Assembly (NCBI GenBank): GCA_029883965.1
Contig: JAOUIN010000065.1
Span: forward strand, 1-10,575
Direction of reading: 5' to 3'
Length of the DNA stretch: 10,575 bases
Origin: Betaproteobacteria bacterium
Lineage (GTDB): Bacteria; Pseudomonadota; Gammaproteobacteria; Burkholderiales; SG8-41
Part shown: piece after piece, positions 5,457 through 10,575 of the stretch
Position numbering within the stretch: the stretch's first letter is position 1
Layout of the letters: each line of letters begins with the position of its first letter
The notes under the pieces: model-generated
The model's database searches: none
What the model saw: only the letters and a program-made list of their open reading frames with translations
Told to the model about the DNA's origin: nothing
Position numbers and translations under genes: made by a program

Positions 5457-6542
5457 TTGAAAAAAAACAAGTCACTGGGCGTCGCCGTCATCGGCGCCGG
5501 CCGCATCGGCACCTTACGCGCGCGACTCGCCGCCAAACATCCGTCCGTCGGTTTTCTGGCAATTGCCGACAAGGATCCCGCCCGCGCCAAAGCGCTGGCA
5601 GAGACCACCGGAGCAGATGTCTACTCCGGCAACAACAATGAGATGATCGAACGCGCCGAAGTGAATGCGGTGTTCGTGTCCACACCTGAAGGCGAACATG
5701 CAGCCCCGATCAAGCGCGCGCTGGAACTGGGCAAGCCGGTGCTGGTCGAGAAGCCCATCGCGCTGGCGCTGGGCGACGCCGAAGACATCCTCGCCACGCT
5801 GAAAGCCACCAACGGCAAGCTCCGGGTCGGCTACAGCCGCAGGTACAAGGAATGTTTCCTGCGCGCCAAGGAACAGATGATCCAGGGGCGGCTGGGCCGC
5901 GTCACGGGCGGCCTCGCGCGCGTCTACAACTCGCGCGCACAGGCGTTTGCGATCCTGAAGCGTGACCCGCATGCCACGCCGGTGCTGGACGTGCTGACCT
6001 ATTACGTCGACCTGATGTGCTGGTTCCTCGAAGGCAACCCGCCGGTAGAAGTCGTCGCGCGCGGCCAGAAAGGCATTTTTCGCGACGCCGGCTACAGTGC
6101 CGACGACGTGACCTGGGCCATCGTCACCTTTGCCGACGGCGCGGTGGTCAACTTCGGCGTCAGCTACGCGCTGCCGGCGAAATACCCGACCATGGGTCAG
6201 TCCGACCGCGTTGAACTGCTCGGCACCGAAGGCACCATGATCATCGATGACGACCACATGGACCACGTGCTCTACTCGGACAAGGGCATCCCCCACGCCT
6301 ACGTGCCCGATCATGCGGTGAATATGGCCTTCCTCGGCAGCAACACCGCGGGCGACTGGGCGGTGGGTGACTTCTGGGGGCCGCTGGGCAACGAAACCCG
6401 TGCGTGGCTCGATCATCTGGTCACGGGTCATCCGACAGTCCACACCACTCCGGAACAGGCACGCATCAATCTGGAAACCACAATTGCGATCGAACGCTCG
6501 GCGAAGGACGGCAAGCCGGTGCGCTTGCCGCTGGAATCCTGA
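5457..6542 (+). CDS. Gfo/Idh/MocA-family NAD(P)-dependent oxidoreductase (second copy)
   Basis: This is a 361-residue cytoplasmic dehydrogenase. The start is the TTG at 5457, chosen because GGAGGA (5445-5450) lies six bases upstream and the Rossmann fold then begins at once: GVAVIGAGRIGTLRA (8-22, GxGxxG at 13-18). An in-frame TTG at 5421 would add 12 residues without family resemblance. VEKP (97-100) carries catalytic K99. The substrate segment TPVLDVLTYYVDLMCW (174-189) keeps D178 and D185, but the catalytic His of inositol dehydrogenases is Y182. It is only distantly similar to the first copy, so the two probably act on different intermediates rather than being a recent duplication. It is the last gene of the cassette; the next gene is convergent. 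The substrate is unknown. Confidence 0.92.
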   Translation: MKKNKSLGVAVIGAGRIGTLRARLAAKHPSVGFLAIADKDPARAKALAETTGADVYSGNNNEMIERAEVNAVFVSTPEGEHAAPIKRALELGKPVLVEKPIALALGDAEDILATLKATNGKLRVGYSRRYKECFLRAKEQMIQGRLGRVTGGLARVYNSRAQAFAILKRDPHATPVLDVLTYYVDLMCWFLEGNPPVEVVARGQKGIFRDAGYSADDVTWAIVTFADGAVVNFGVSYALPAKYPTMGQSDRVELLGTEGTMIIDDDHMDHVLYSDKGIPHAYVPDHAVNMAFLGSNTAGDWAVGDFWGPLGNETRAWLDHLVTGHPTVHTTPEQARINLETTIAIERSAKDGKPVRLPLES

Positions 6543-6595
6543 CGGTTTTCGCAGGCCGGATGCGCCGCAAGGAAATCTTTCTGGAAGGTGCTGCC

Positions 6596-6655
6596 ATGCG
6601 ATTGCTCTTCGCTGTCGCATCGGCCGCTCTTACCTTGCGGCGAGATATGTTATAA
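6596..6655 (+). pseudogene. Possible remnant of a secreted-protein gene: signal-peptide start only
   Basis: GGAAGG (6583-6588) lies seven bases before an ATG that opens a 19-residue frame beginning MRLLFAVASAALTL. This matches the charged start and hydrophobic core of a Sec signal peptide such as those on periplasmic binding proteins. The frame then runs into the AT-rich stretch from about 6643 and stops at 6653-6655. It may be the 5' end of a gene whose body was lost, or a chance frame. I see no further decay products downstream. Confidence 0.3.
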
Positions 6656-6690
6656 CTTATTGATTTTAAATATATTTATTAAGTAATAAC
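6649..6690. repeat. AT-rich imperfect palindrome
   Basis: GTTATAACTTATT (6649-6661) and ATTAAGTAATAAC (6678-6690) are complementary at 11 of 13 positions around a 16-base AT-only or nearly AT-only centre. The tract is sharply AT-rich against a GC-rich background. It supplies the T-rich tail of the minus-strand terminator and may also mark a recombination junction. Confidence 0.6.
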
Positions 6691-6722
6691 ACGGGGCCGC
6701 CAACGCCCCGGCGACCCCGTGT
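6660..6722 (-). terminator. Probable intrinsic terminator of the CreD-like gene
   Basis: ACACGGGG (6689-6696) pairs perfectly with CCCCGTGT (6715-6722). An alternative inner pairing is GGGGC (6693-6697) with GCCCC (6705-6709). Read on the minus strand, the stem follows the CreD-like stop by about 23 bases and is followed by a T/A-rich tract (6688 down to about 6660). On the plus strand no T-run follows, so termination of the cassette is less certain. Confidence 0.55.
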
Positions 6723-6732
6723 CACTGCAGAT

Positions 6733-6746
6733 CATCACCTCCTTTC
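6733..6746 (-). promoter_or_regulatory. Orphan perfect Shine-Dalgarno at the CreD-like stop codon
   Basis: On the minus strand the stop TGA (6747-6745) is followed without a gap by AAAGGAGGTGAT, which is complementary to the whole 3' tail of 16S rRNA. No convincing gene follows. The only close frame, MICSDTGSPGRWRPRVIT, starts about two bases after the AGGAGG core and runs through the terminator stem. Confidence 0.6.
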
Positions 6747-8010
6747 AGGTCGGCAACGGCTTGCCTGCGAATTTTTCGTGATCAACCCTCGCAAACACCG
6801 CCCGCCAGTTCACCGGCGCCGTCAGCTGCATCAGCACGAACAGCGTGACGATCGCGCCTGCGGTCACCGCCAGCCCGGTCAGGCCCTTGAAGAAAAACGC
6901 GTACGAAAACAACACCAGATAAAGCAACTGCGCTGTTCCTGCAGCGAGATATGCGTAGCGGCCGCCGATCGCCGCGCGAAGATAGGAGACAGTCAGGAAC
7001 AGCGAAGTCACCGTGGCCGTGCCGAATGCGACATGGATGCTGACCTGGTCGGCCATGTACGCAAACAGCAGGTGGAAGGAGAAAAACGTGGCGGCGAGGA
7101 AGAAGAAATGCATGGGGTGCAGCTCGATGTTTCTGACGATGCCGATGGCGAGCAGCACGACGAAGAAAAAGAACAGCGACACCGGCGCGAACGCGGCGAT
7201 CTCCGCGGCCAATGGTCCCGGCTGCAGTTTCTCCGGCATCACCAGCGCGATGTTGACTCCGGCGACCAGCCGGCGGAACTCCCACACCAGGTGCCAGCCG
7301 CCATCGGCAAATTCCTTGCGGGTCGGTGACATGCCGTCTTCAGGAAAATCGATGTCACGGAAATCCGTGGTAATCGCCAGCCGGAAATTGCGCACCTCCG
7401 AGACGCCGCTGCCGAAGGCGTAGGTCCAGCGGCCGAGGCCCTGGCTGCGGTACCCGGTGCGCAGTGTCACGCGCTCCTCGGGTGCCAGCTCGACAGTGCC
7501 GGTAATGCGGCCGTCTTTGGCAGTCGGCGGCTGCAGCCACGGTTTGCCGTCGATCTCGAAACGCAGATCGTCGAACACCGCCTTCTGCGCCGGGAACGGC
7601 AGGGCGATTTCGACGACCTGGCGTTCGCGGTGTGGATTGGTCAGCGTGTACGCGGCATCGAAGCGCACCTTGTAGGTGGAGTACCACAACAAACCTTTCT
7701 GCCTGTGTTCCAGCCCCAGTGCCGCACGCACGTCACTGGAATCCAGTGCGACAGGTTCGGTGACGCGCCTGCTGACGGTCTTTCGCGTCCTGACGCCGTT
7801 GACTTCGGTTTCGACCTGCGAGGTGTCGTGCCGCACCACCTTCACCGCCGGCGGCTGCTGGCTTTGCGGCGCGCCCCACAGTTGCACCACTCGGCTGCGC
7901 AGGCCCTGATCAGCCTGGTGGGTGCGGCTGCTGGTGACGCCGGCCAGAATCCACCAGGCGATGGCGGTGCAGAGGTAGATGAAACCGATGGCGATGAGGC
8001 GTCGGAGCAT
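6745..8010 (-). CDS. CreD-like inner-membrane protein
   Basis: This 421-residue protein has one N-terminal helix (4-24), a large periplasmic domain (about 25-272) and five C-terminal helices (about 274-292, 298-318, 324-345, 351-371, 377-397). That topology and several landmarks resemble CreD (PF06123): VVQLWGAPQSQQPPAV (41-56) recalls the WGxxQ...GP segment after the first helix, and LHPMHFFFLAATFFSFHLLF (297-316) and YLRAAIGG (343-350) recall the CreD membrane region. CreD affects envelope integrity and beta-lactam or colicin tolerance by an unknown mechanism. The periplasmic part is clearly diverged, so this is a CreD-like relative rather than an orthologue. AGGGA precedes the ATG, and a promoter candidate lies just upstream. 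It sits next to a two-component system, as creD does in E. coli. A perfect Shine-Dalgarno overlaps its stop codon. Confidence 0.68.
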   Translation of the reverse strand: MLRRLIAIGFIYLCTAIAWWILAGVTSSRTHQADQGLRSRVVQLWGAPQSQQPPAVKVVRHDTSQVETEVNGVRTRKTVSRRVTEPVALDSSDVRAALGLEHRQKGLLWYSTYKVRFDAAYTLTNPHRERQVVEIALPFPAQKAVFDDLRFEIDGKPWLQPPTAKDGRITGTVELAPEERVTLRTGYRSQGLGRWTYAFGSGVSEVRNFRLAITTDFRDIDFPEDGMSPTRKEFADGGWHLVWEFRRLVAGVNIALVMPEKLQPGPLAAEIAAFAPVSLFFFFVVLLAIGIVRNIELHPMHFFFLAATFFSFHLLFAYMADQVSIHVAFGTATVTSLFLTVSYLRAAIGGRYAYLAAGTAQLLYLVLFSYAFFFKGLTGLAVTAGAIVTLFVLMQLTAPVNWRAVFARVDHEKFAGKPLPT

Positions 8011-8031
8011 TTTTTCCCTTTTATTTATTCG

Positions 8032-8060
8032 ATTGCAGAACCGTCATGTTTGTCTGCCAA
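8032..8060 (-). promoter_or_regulatory. Candidate promoter for the CreD-like gene
   Basis: On the minus strand, TTGGCA (8060-8055, five of six to the -35 consensus) and TGCAAT (8037-8032, four of six to the -10) are separated by 17 bases. Initiation near 8025 would give a leader of about 15 bases. The gene could therefore be transcribed independently of the small membrane protein upstream. Confidence 0.4.
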
Positions 8061-8087
8061 GGCGCTGTGGGCCAGAAGCTGGGGACC

Positions 8088-8107
8088 GGTACCGCCTGCG
8101 CGGTACC
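8088..8107. repeat. Perfect GGTACCGC hairpin
   Basis: GGTACCGC (8088-8095) and GCGGTACC (8100-8107) form a perfect 8-base stem with the 4-base loop CTGC. It lies between the small membrane protein gene and the CreD-like gene, about 30 bases upstream of the latter's candidate -35. No T-run flanks it on either strand, so it could be a regulator site or a transcript structure rather than a terminator. Confidence 0.55.
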
Positions 8108-8184
8108 ACGTCGTGAAGTCGGGGAGGAAACCATGGGTCTGCTCACGCTATGCCCCAGCCACCGGCCCGCAGCGCCCTGCATGC

Positions 8185-8346
8185 TCAGGCACCGCCTGCG
8201 GCCAGCAGCGCGACGGACGCCACGCAGACCAGGCCGATCAGCACGCCTGCGATGACGGCGCGCGCAAACAGGATGCAGAAGTCCCGCGCGATCTGGCGGT
8301 TCGTGAGTACGGTTCGGGTCAATGTTGCGTTCGGGGATGGATTCAT
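8185..8346 (-). CDS. Small single-helix membrane protein (53 residues)
   Basis: The ATG at 8346 is preceded on the minus strand by GGAGAG at a good distance (about seven bases), which decides this start over longer in-frame extensions. The 53-residue product has a polar N-terminus containing TRTVLTNRQIARDF (10-23) and one strongly hydrophobic segment (24-50, ending LLAAGGA). This suggests a single helix with the N-terminus inside the cell. I do not recognise a family. It is divergent from the response regulator gene and lies upstream, on the same strand, of the CreD-like gene (174 bases away), so it may belong to that regulon. It could act as a small regulator of the kinase or of the CreD-like protein, but that is a guess from position. 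Existence is supported by the ribosome binding site and the helix only. Confidence 0.58.
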   Translation of the reverse strand: MNPSPNATLTRTVLTNRQIARDFCILFARAVIAGVLIGLVCVASVALLAAGGA

Positions 8347-8359
8347 GTGCGCTCTCCTG

Positions 8360-8392
8360 TGAAATGTGCCCCGGGCGGGCAACGACATTTCA
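8360..8392. promoter_or_regulatory. Inverted repeat TGAAATGT-N17-ACATTTCA upstream of the small membrane protein
   Basis: TGAAATGT (8360-8367) and ACATTTCA (8385-8392) are perfect complements with a 17-base spacer. The repeat abuts the ribosome binding site of the minus-strand small gene and lies within the divergent region of the response regulator. It may be an operator for the response regulator or an mRNA hairpin. An 8-base repeat at this spacing can occur by chance in 10 kb, so the support is mainly positional. Confidence 0.4.
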
Positions 8393-8489
8393 GCAATCGC
8401 CGGTGGCGGCGCGCGGGCGGCGTGATGGCAAAGCACGGATGAATTGTGGCAAACCGCGGGCAATGACTGCCGCGGTCCGGGGCCTGCGG

Positions 8490-8495
8490 TATAGT
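8490..8495 (+). promoter_or_regulatory. Candidate -10 element for the two-component operon
   Basis: TATAGT matches five of six bases of the -10 consensus and would place initiation near 8502, about 29 bases before the GTG start. No good -35 is visible at 16-18 bases, as might be expected of an activator-dependent promoter. Confidence 0.3.
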
Positions 8496-8530
8496 CGGCG
8501 CAATACAGACCACGCCCGACCAGAACCGCC

Positions 8531-9226
8531 GTGCCTTACAGCATCGCCATCATCGAAGATGATCCCGCAATCGGGGCGAACTACGCCGACGCGCTGAAGG
8601 CGCACGGCTACGCCGTAGAACTGCATGCCGACCGCAAGTCGGCAATGGCAGCGCTGCAGGCGCGTCTGCCAGACCTGGTGCTGCTCGACATCGGTCTGGC
8701 CGGAGAACCCGATGCGGGTTTCGAGATCTGCCGCAAACTGCGCAGCCAGTCGGCAACACTGCCGATCATTTTCCTGACCGCGCGCGACAACGAGTTCGAC
8801 ATGGTGTCGGGCCTGCGGCTGGGCGCCGACGACTATGTCACCAAGACTGTCAGCCTGCCCCACCTGCTGGCGCGCATCGCCGCTCTGTTCCGTCGCGCCG
8901 AGCTCGGTAGCGCTGCTGCCTCCGGCGAGGATGTGCTCGCGCGCGGGGCGCTGCTGATGGATCTGAAACGTTTCGCAGTAACGTGGAATGACAAGCCGGT
9001 TGACCTGACGCTGACCGAATTCTGGCTGGTGCACGCCCTTGCCCGCTTCCCCGGCCACGTCAAGAACCGCGAACAGCTGATGACCGAAGCGCACATCGTC
9101 GTCGACGACAGCACCATCACCTCGCACATCAAGCGCATGCGCCGAAAGTTCGTCGCCATTGATGCCGGCTTCGATCGCATCGATACCGTGTACGGCATGG
9201 GCTACCGGTGGAAAGCGGACACCTGA
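8531..9226 (+). CDS. OmpR-family response regulator, PdsR-like
   Basis: This 231-residue two-domain regulator starts at a GTG. The receiver domain (about 3-122) has the acidic pair D10-D11, phosphoacceptor D53 in LLDIGL, T83 in FLTARD and K105 in YVTK. The OmpR-type winged helix (about 138-228) has the recognition region DDSTITSHIKRMRRKF (192-207) and ends TVYGMGYRWK. The stretches NYADALKAHGY, GFEICRKLRS, HALARFPGHVKNREQLM and VVDDSTITSHIK closely resemble, from memory, PdsR, the response regulator of the proteobacterial dedicated sortase system, more than CreB or OmpR. Phosphorylated by the adjacent kinase, it should control envelope genes, plausibly the divergent minus-strand genes. No clear Shine-Dalgarno precedes the GTG. 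Its stop overlaps the kinase start (TGATG), which indicates translational coupling. No sortase gene is visible nearby. Confidence 0.93.
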   Translation: MPYSIAIIEDDPAIGANYADALKAHGYAVELHADRKSAMAALQARLPDLVLLDIGLAGEPDAGFEICRKLRSQSATLPIIFLTARDNEFDMVSGLRLGADDYVTKTVSLPHLLARIAALFRRAELGSAAASGEDVLARGALLMDLKRFAVTWNDKPVDLTLTEFWLVHALARFPGHVKNREQLMTEAHIVVDDSTITSHIKRMRRKFVAIDAGFDRIDTVYGMGYRWKADT

Positions 9227-10575
9227 TGCACAAATTGCCGCGTATCGGACTGCGCGGCAGGCTGGTGCTGGTCGCGCTGATACTGCTGATCATCCCGTGG
9301 GCCGGTTATTCGTACATAAAGGCGACGGAGCAGCTGCTGCGCGAACAGCAGGAACGCCAGCTGATGGCGGCAGCGCGCGCGGTTGCCGCCGCACTGCACG
9401 ACCGGCCGCGCCTGGCCACGCTGCGCGAAGAATCGCCCGACGGCGAAGCGGCACGCGCCGAAGTTCGCGCACTGGTCACCGGCATTGCGCGCGCCGGTCT
9501 GCGCATCTGGATGATCGACAACCGCCTGCAACTGATTGCCGTCGCCGGGGATATCAGCGACGGCGCACAGGTCAGCAGCGACGACGCCACGTTCGGCATC
9601 GTCGAGCGTACGGTAAGAGCAGCATTGCGTCCGTTGCTCGCGCGATGGCTGGACGCGCCGGATCTGCCGGCAGAAGAATTCATACCCAATGATGTGGTCT
9701 TCGGCGGCCGCGAGGTCGAGCGTGCGCTCGATGGCGCACCGAGTATAAAACGCCGGCCGGGACCCGGCGGCAGCGCACCCATCGTCACGGCGACGCATCC
9801 GGTGTGGGTCGGAGAGACGGTGGTCGGCGCAACGGTCGTCGAGGAAAGCACCGCTGCAGCCGTATCATTCCGCGACCGCGCGATTGAACGCCTGATCGCG
9901 GTCACTCTGATCGCTTTCGGCGCTGCGGCGCTGGTGCTGCTGGTGTTCGCGTCGCGCATCTCCATCCGCCTGCGGCGGCTTCGTGACGAAGCGGAACGGG
10001 CCATTGATTCACGCGGACACGTGCGCGCGCTGGTCACCGGTGGCGATGCCCGCGACGAGATCGGCGACCTGTCACGCAGTTTCTCGCTGGCACTGACGCG
10101 GCTCGCCGACTACAACGCCTATCTCGAGGATCTCGCGCGGCGGCTCGCACATGAATTGCGCACACCGATCGCCGTGGTGCGCTCGTCACTGGACAACCTG
10201 CGCATGAAAAAACTGCCGGAGGACGCCACGGTCTACGTCGATCGCGCCGAAGGCGGATTGCAGCGGCTCGATACCGTACTCACGCGCATGGCCGAAGCCT
10301 CGAGGCTTGAACAGGCGGTGCGCACCGGCGAACGCGAACGCTACGATGCCACTGCGGTGGTGGCTGGATGCGTCGCAGGCTATGCCACGGCCTACCCCGC
10401 TACCCGCTTCGACCTGAAATTGCCGCGACATCCGGTGATGATCAACGGCGCACCGGATCTTTTTGCGCAGATGCTCGACAAGCTGGTGGCCAATGCCGTG
10501 GATTTCGCCGCGGACGGATCGGCCGTGGAGATCCGCCTCGAAATGCGCGGCACAACCGCGGTGCTCAGCGTGAGC
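9226..10575 (+). CDS. Membrane sensor histidine kinase, PdsS-like, partial (C-terminus beyond right edge)
   Basis: The frame stays open for 450 codons to the edge. The first membrane helix (about 12-30) contains LIIPWAGYSYIKATEQLL (21-38), a proline-tryptophan signature I associate with PdsS-type kinases of the proteobacterial sortase system. A periplasmic sensor domain (about 31-220) follows, then a second helix (223-245), a HAMP linker (about 246-295), the DHp helix with phosphoacceptor H309 in ARRLAHELRTPIAVVRSSLD, and the start of the HATPase domain with N-box N423 in LVANAVDFA. The G boxes lie beyond the window. It overlaps the regulator gene by one base (TGATG) and is its cognate kinase. 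The sensor part is shorter than I recall for canonical PdsS, so it may sense something different. The signal is unknown. Confidence 0.94.
   Translation, partial: MHKLPRIGLRGRLVLVALILLIIPWAGYSYIKATEQLLREQQERQLMAAARAVAAALHDRPRLATLREESPDGEAARAEVRALVTGIARAGLRIWMIDNRLQLIAVAGDISDGAQVSSDDATFGIVERTVRAALRPLLARWLDAPDLPAEEFIPNDVVFGGREVERALDGAPSIKRRPGPGGSAPIVTATHPVWVGETVVGATVVEESTAAAVSFRDRAIERLIAVTLIAFGAAALVLLVFASRISIRLRRLRDEAERAIDSRGHVRALVTGGDARDEIGDLSRSFSLALTRLADYNAYLEDLARRLAHELRTPIAVVRSSLDNLRMKKLPEDATVYVDRAEGGLQRLDTVLTRMAEASRLEQAVRTGERERYDATAVVAGCVAGYATAYPATRFDLKLPRHPVMINGAPDLFAQMLDKLVANAVDFAADGSAVEIRLEMRGTTAVLSVS

Noticed and set aside
5514..6620. Long antisense open frame (368 codons) over the second Gfo/Idh/MocA gene
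   Set aside because: The plus-strand frame has a Rossmann motif, an EKP motif and a Shine-Dalgarno. The antisense product is rich in Arg, His and Val with no recognisable domain.
6734..6746. Fragment of a 16S rRNA gene, because ATCACCTCCTTTC equals the 16S 3' end
   Set aside because: The match is only 13 bases and flanking sequence shows no rRNA similarity; it is better read as a Shine-Dalgarno on the minus strand.
8133..8255. Forty-codon plus-strand frame with a good GGAGGA ribosome binding site (8123-8128)
   Set aside because: The product is mostly Arg, Pro and Ala, overlaps the small membrane protein gene on the other strand and shows no helix or motif. The ribosome binding site match alone is not enough.
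7630..8442. Plus-strand open frame of 270 codons crossing the CreD-like start and the small gene
   Set aside because: It is antisense to two better-supported genes, has low-complexity Arg/Ala/Pro composition and no motif.
8011..8530. E. coli-type Cre tag (TTCAC-N6-TTCAC) upstream of the CreD-like gene
   Set aside because: Only isolated GTGAA copies (8113-8117, 8359-8363) are present; neither has a second copy at the required spacing.
9306..10037. Minus-strand open frame of 243 codons over the kinase
   Set aside because: It is a Ser/Arg/Ala-rich shadow of a clear histidine kinase frame.
1..10575. tRNA genes, insertion sequences, transposases or integrase sites
   Set aside because: None was seen on reading both strands; the only repeat structures are those listed.

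Overview
The window is a GC-rich, gene-dense stretch of what looks like a proteobacterial chromosome. Gene content and codon style (GC-rich third positions, FCD-type GntR regulator, Gfo/Idh/MocA and cupin catabolic cassette, PdsR-like response regulator) fit a betaproteobacterium best, but no rRNA or housekeeping marker is present, so this placement is inference.

Layout. Bases 1-1344 (minus strand) hold a TauE/SafE-type membrane transporter, cut by the left edge, downstream of a GntR/FCD regulator. The regulator is divergent from a plus-strand cassette of six genes (1493-6542): a Gfo/Idh/MocA oxidoreductase, a creatininase-superfamily hydrolase, a single-domain cupin, a D-2-hydroxyacid dehydrogenase, a carboxymuconolactone-decarboxylase-like protein and a second Gfo/Idh/MocA oxidoreductase. 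The divergent promoter region carries three copies of a GTAATAY heptad overlapping candidate promoters on both strands, a likely operator for the GntR protein. The cassette reads as a catabolic route in which a polyol, cyclitol or sugar derivative is oxidised, hydrolysed and reduced or oxidised again. The substrate cannot be named from sequence alone. No uptake system other than the TauE-like protein is visible.

Between the cupin and the hydroxyacid dehydrogenase lies a compact inverted repeat plus tandem YACC(T)AAT array that ends five bases before the dehydrogenase start codon and leaves that gene without a Shine-Dalgarno sequence.

Bases 6543-6744 separate the cassette from a convergent second block. 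This gap contains a signal-peptide-like ORF fragment with its own ribosome binding site, an AT-rich imperfect palindrome, a terminator-like stem, and an orphan perfect Shine-Dalgarno at the stop of the minus-strand gene. It looks like a junction where gene starts have been lost.

The second block (6745-10575) is a six-helix inner-membrane protein resembling CreD and a 53-residue single-helix membrane protein, both on the minus strand and divergent from a two-component system: an OmpR-type response regulator that resembles PdsR of the proteobacterial dedicated sortase system, and its histidine kinase, cut by the right edge. CreD beside a two-component pair recalls E. coli CreBCD, but the regulator looks PdsR-like rather than CreB-like, and no sortase or sortase substrate is in the window. 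This pairing is the most interesting candidate for an undescribed arrangement.
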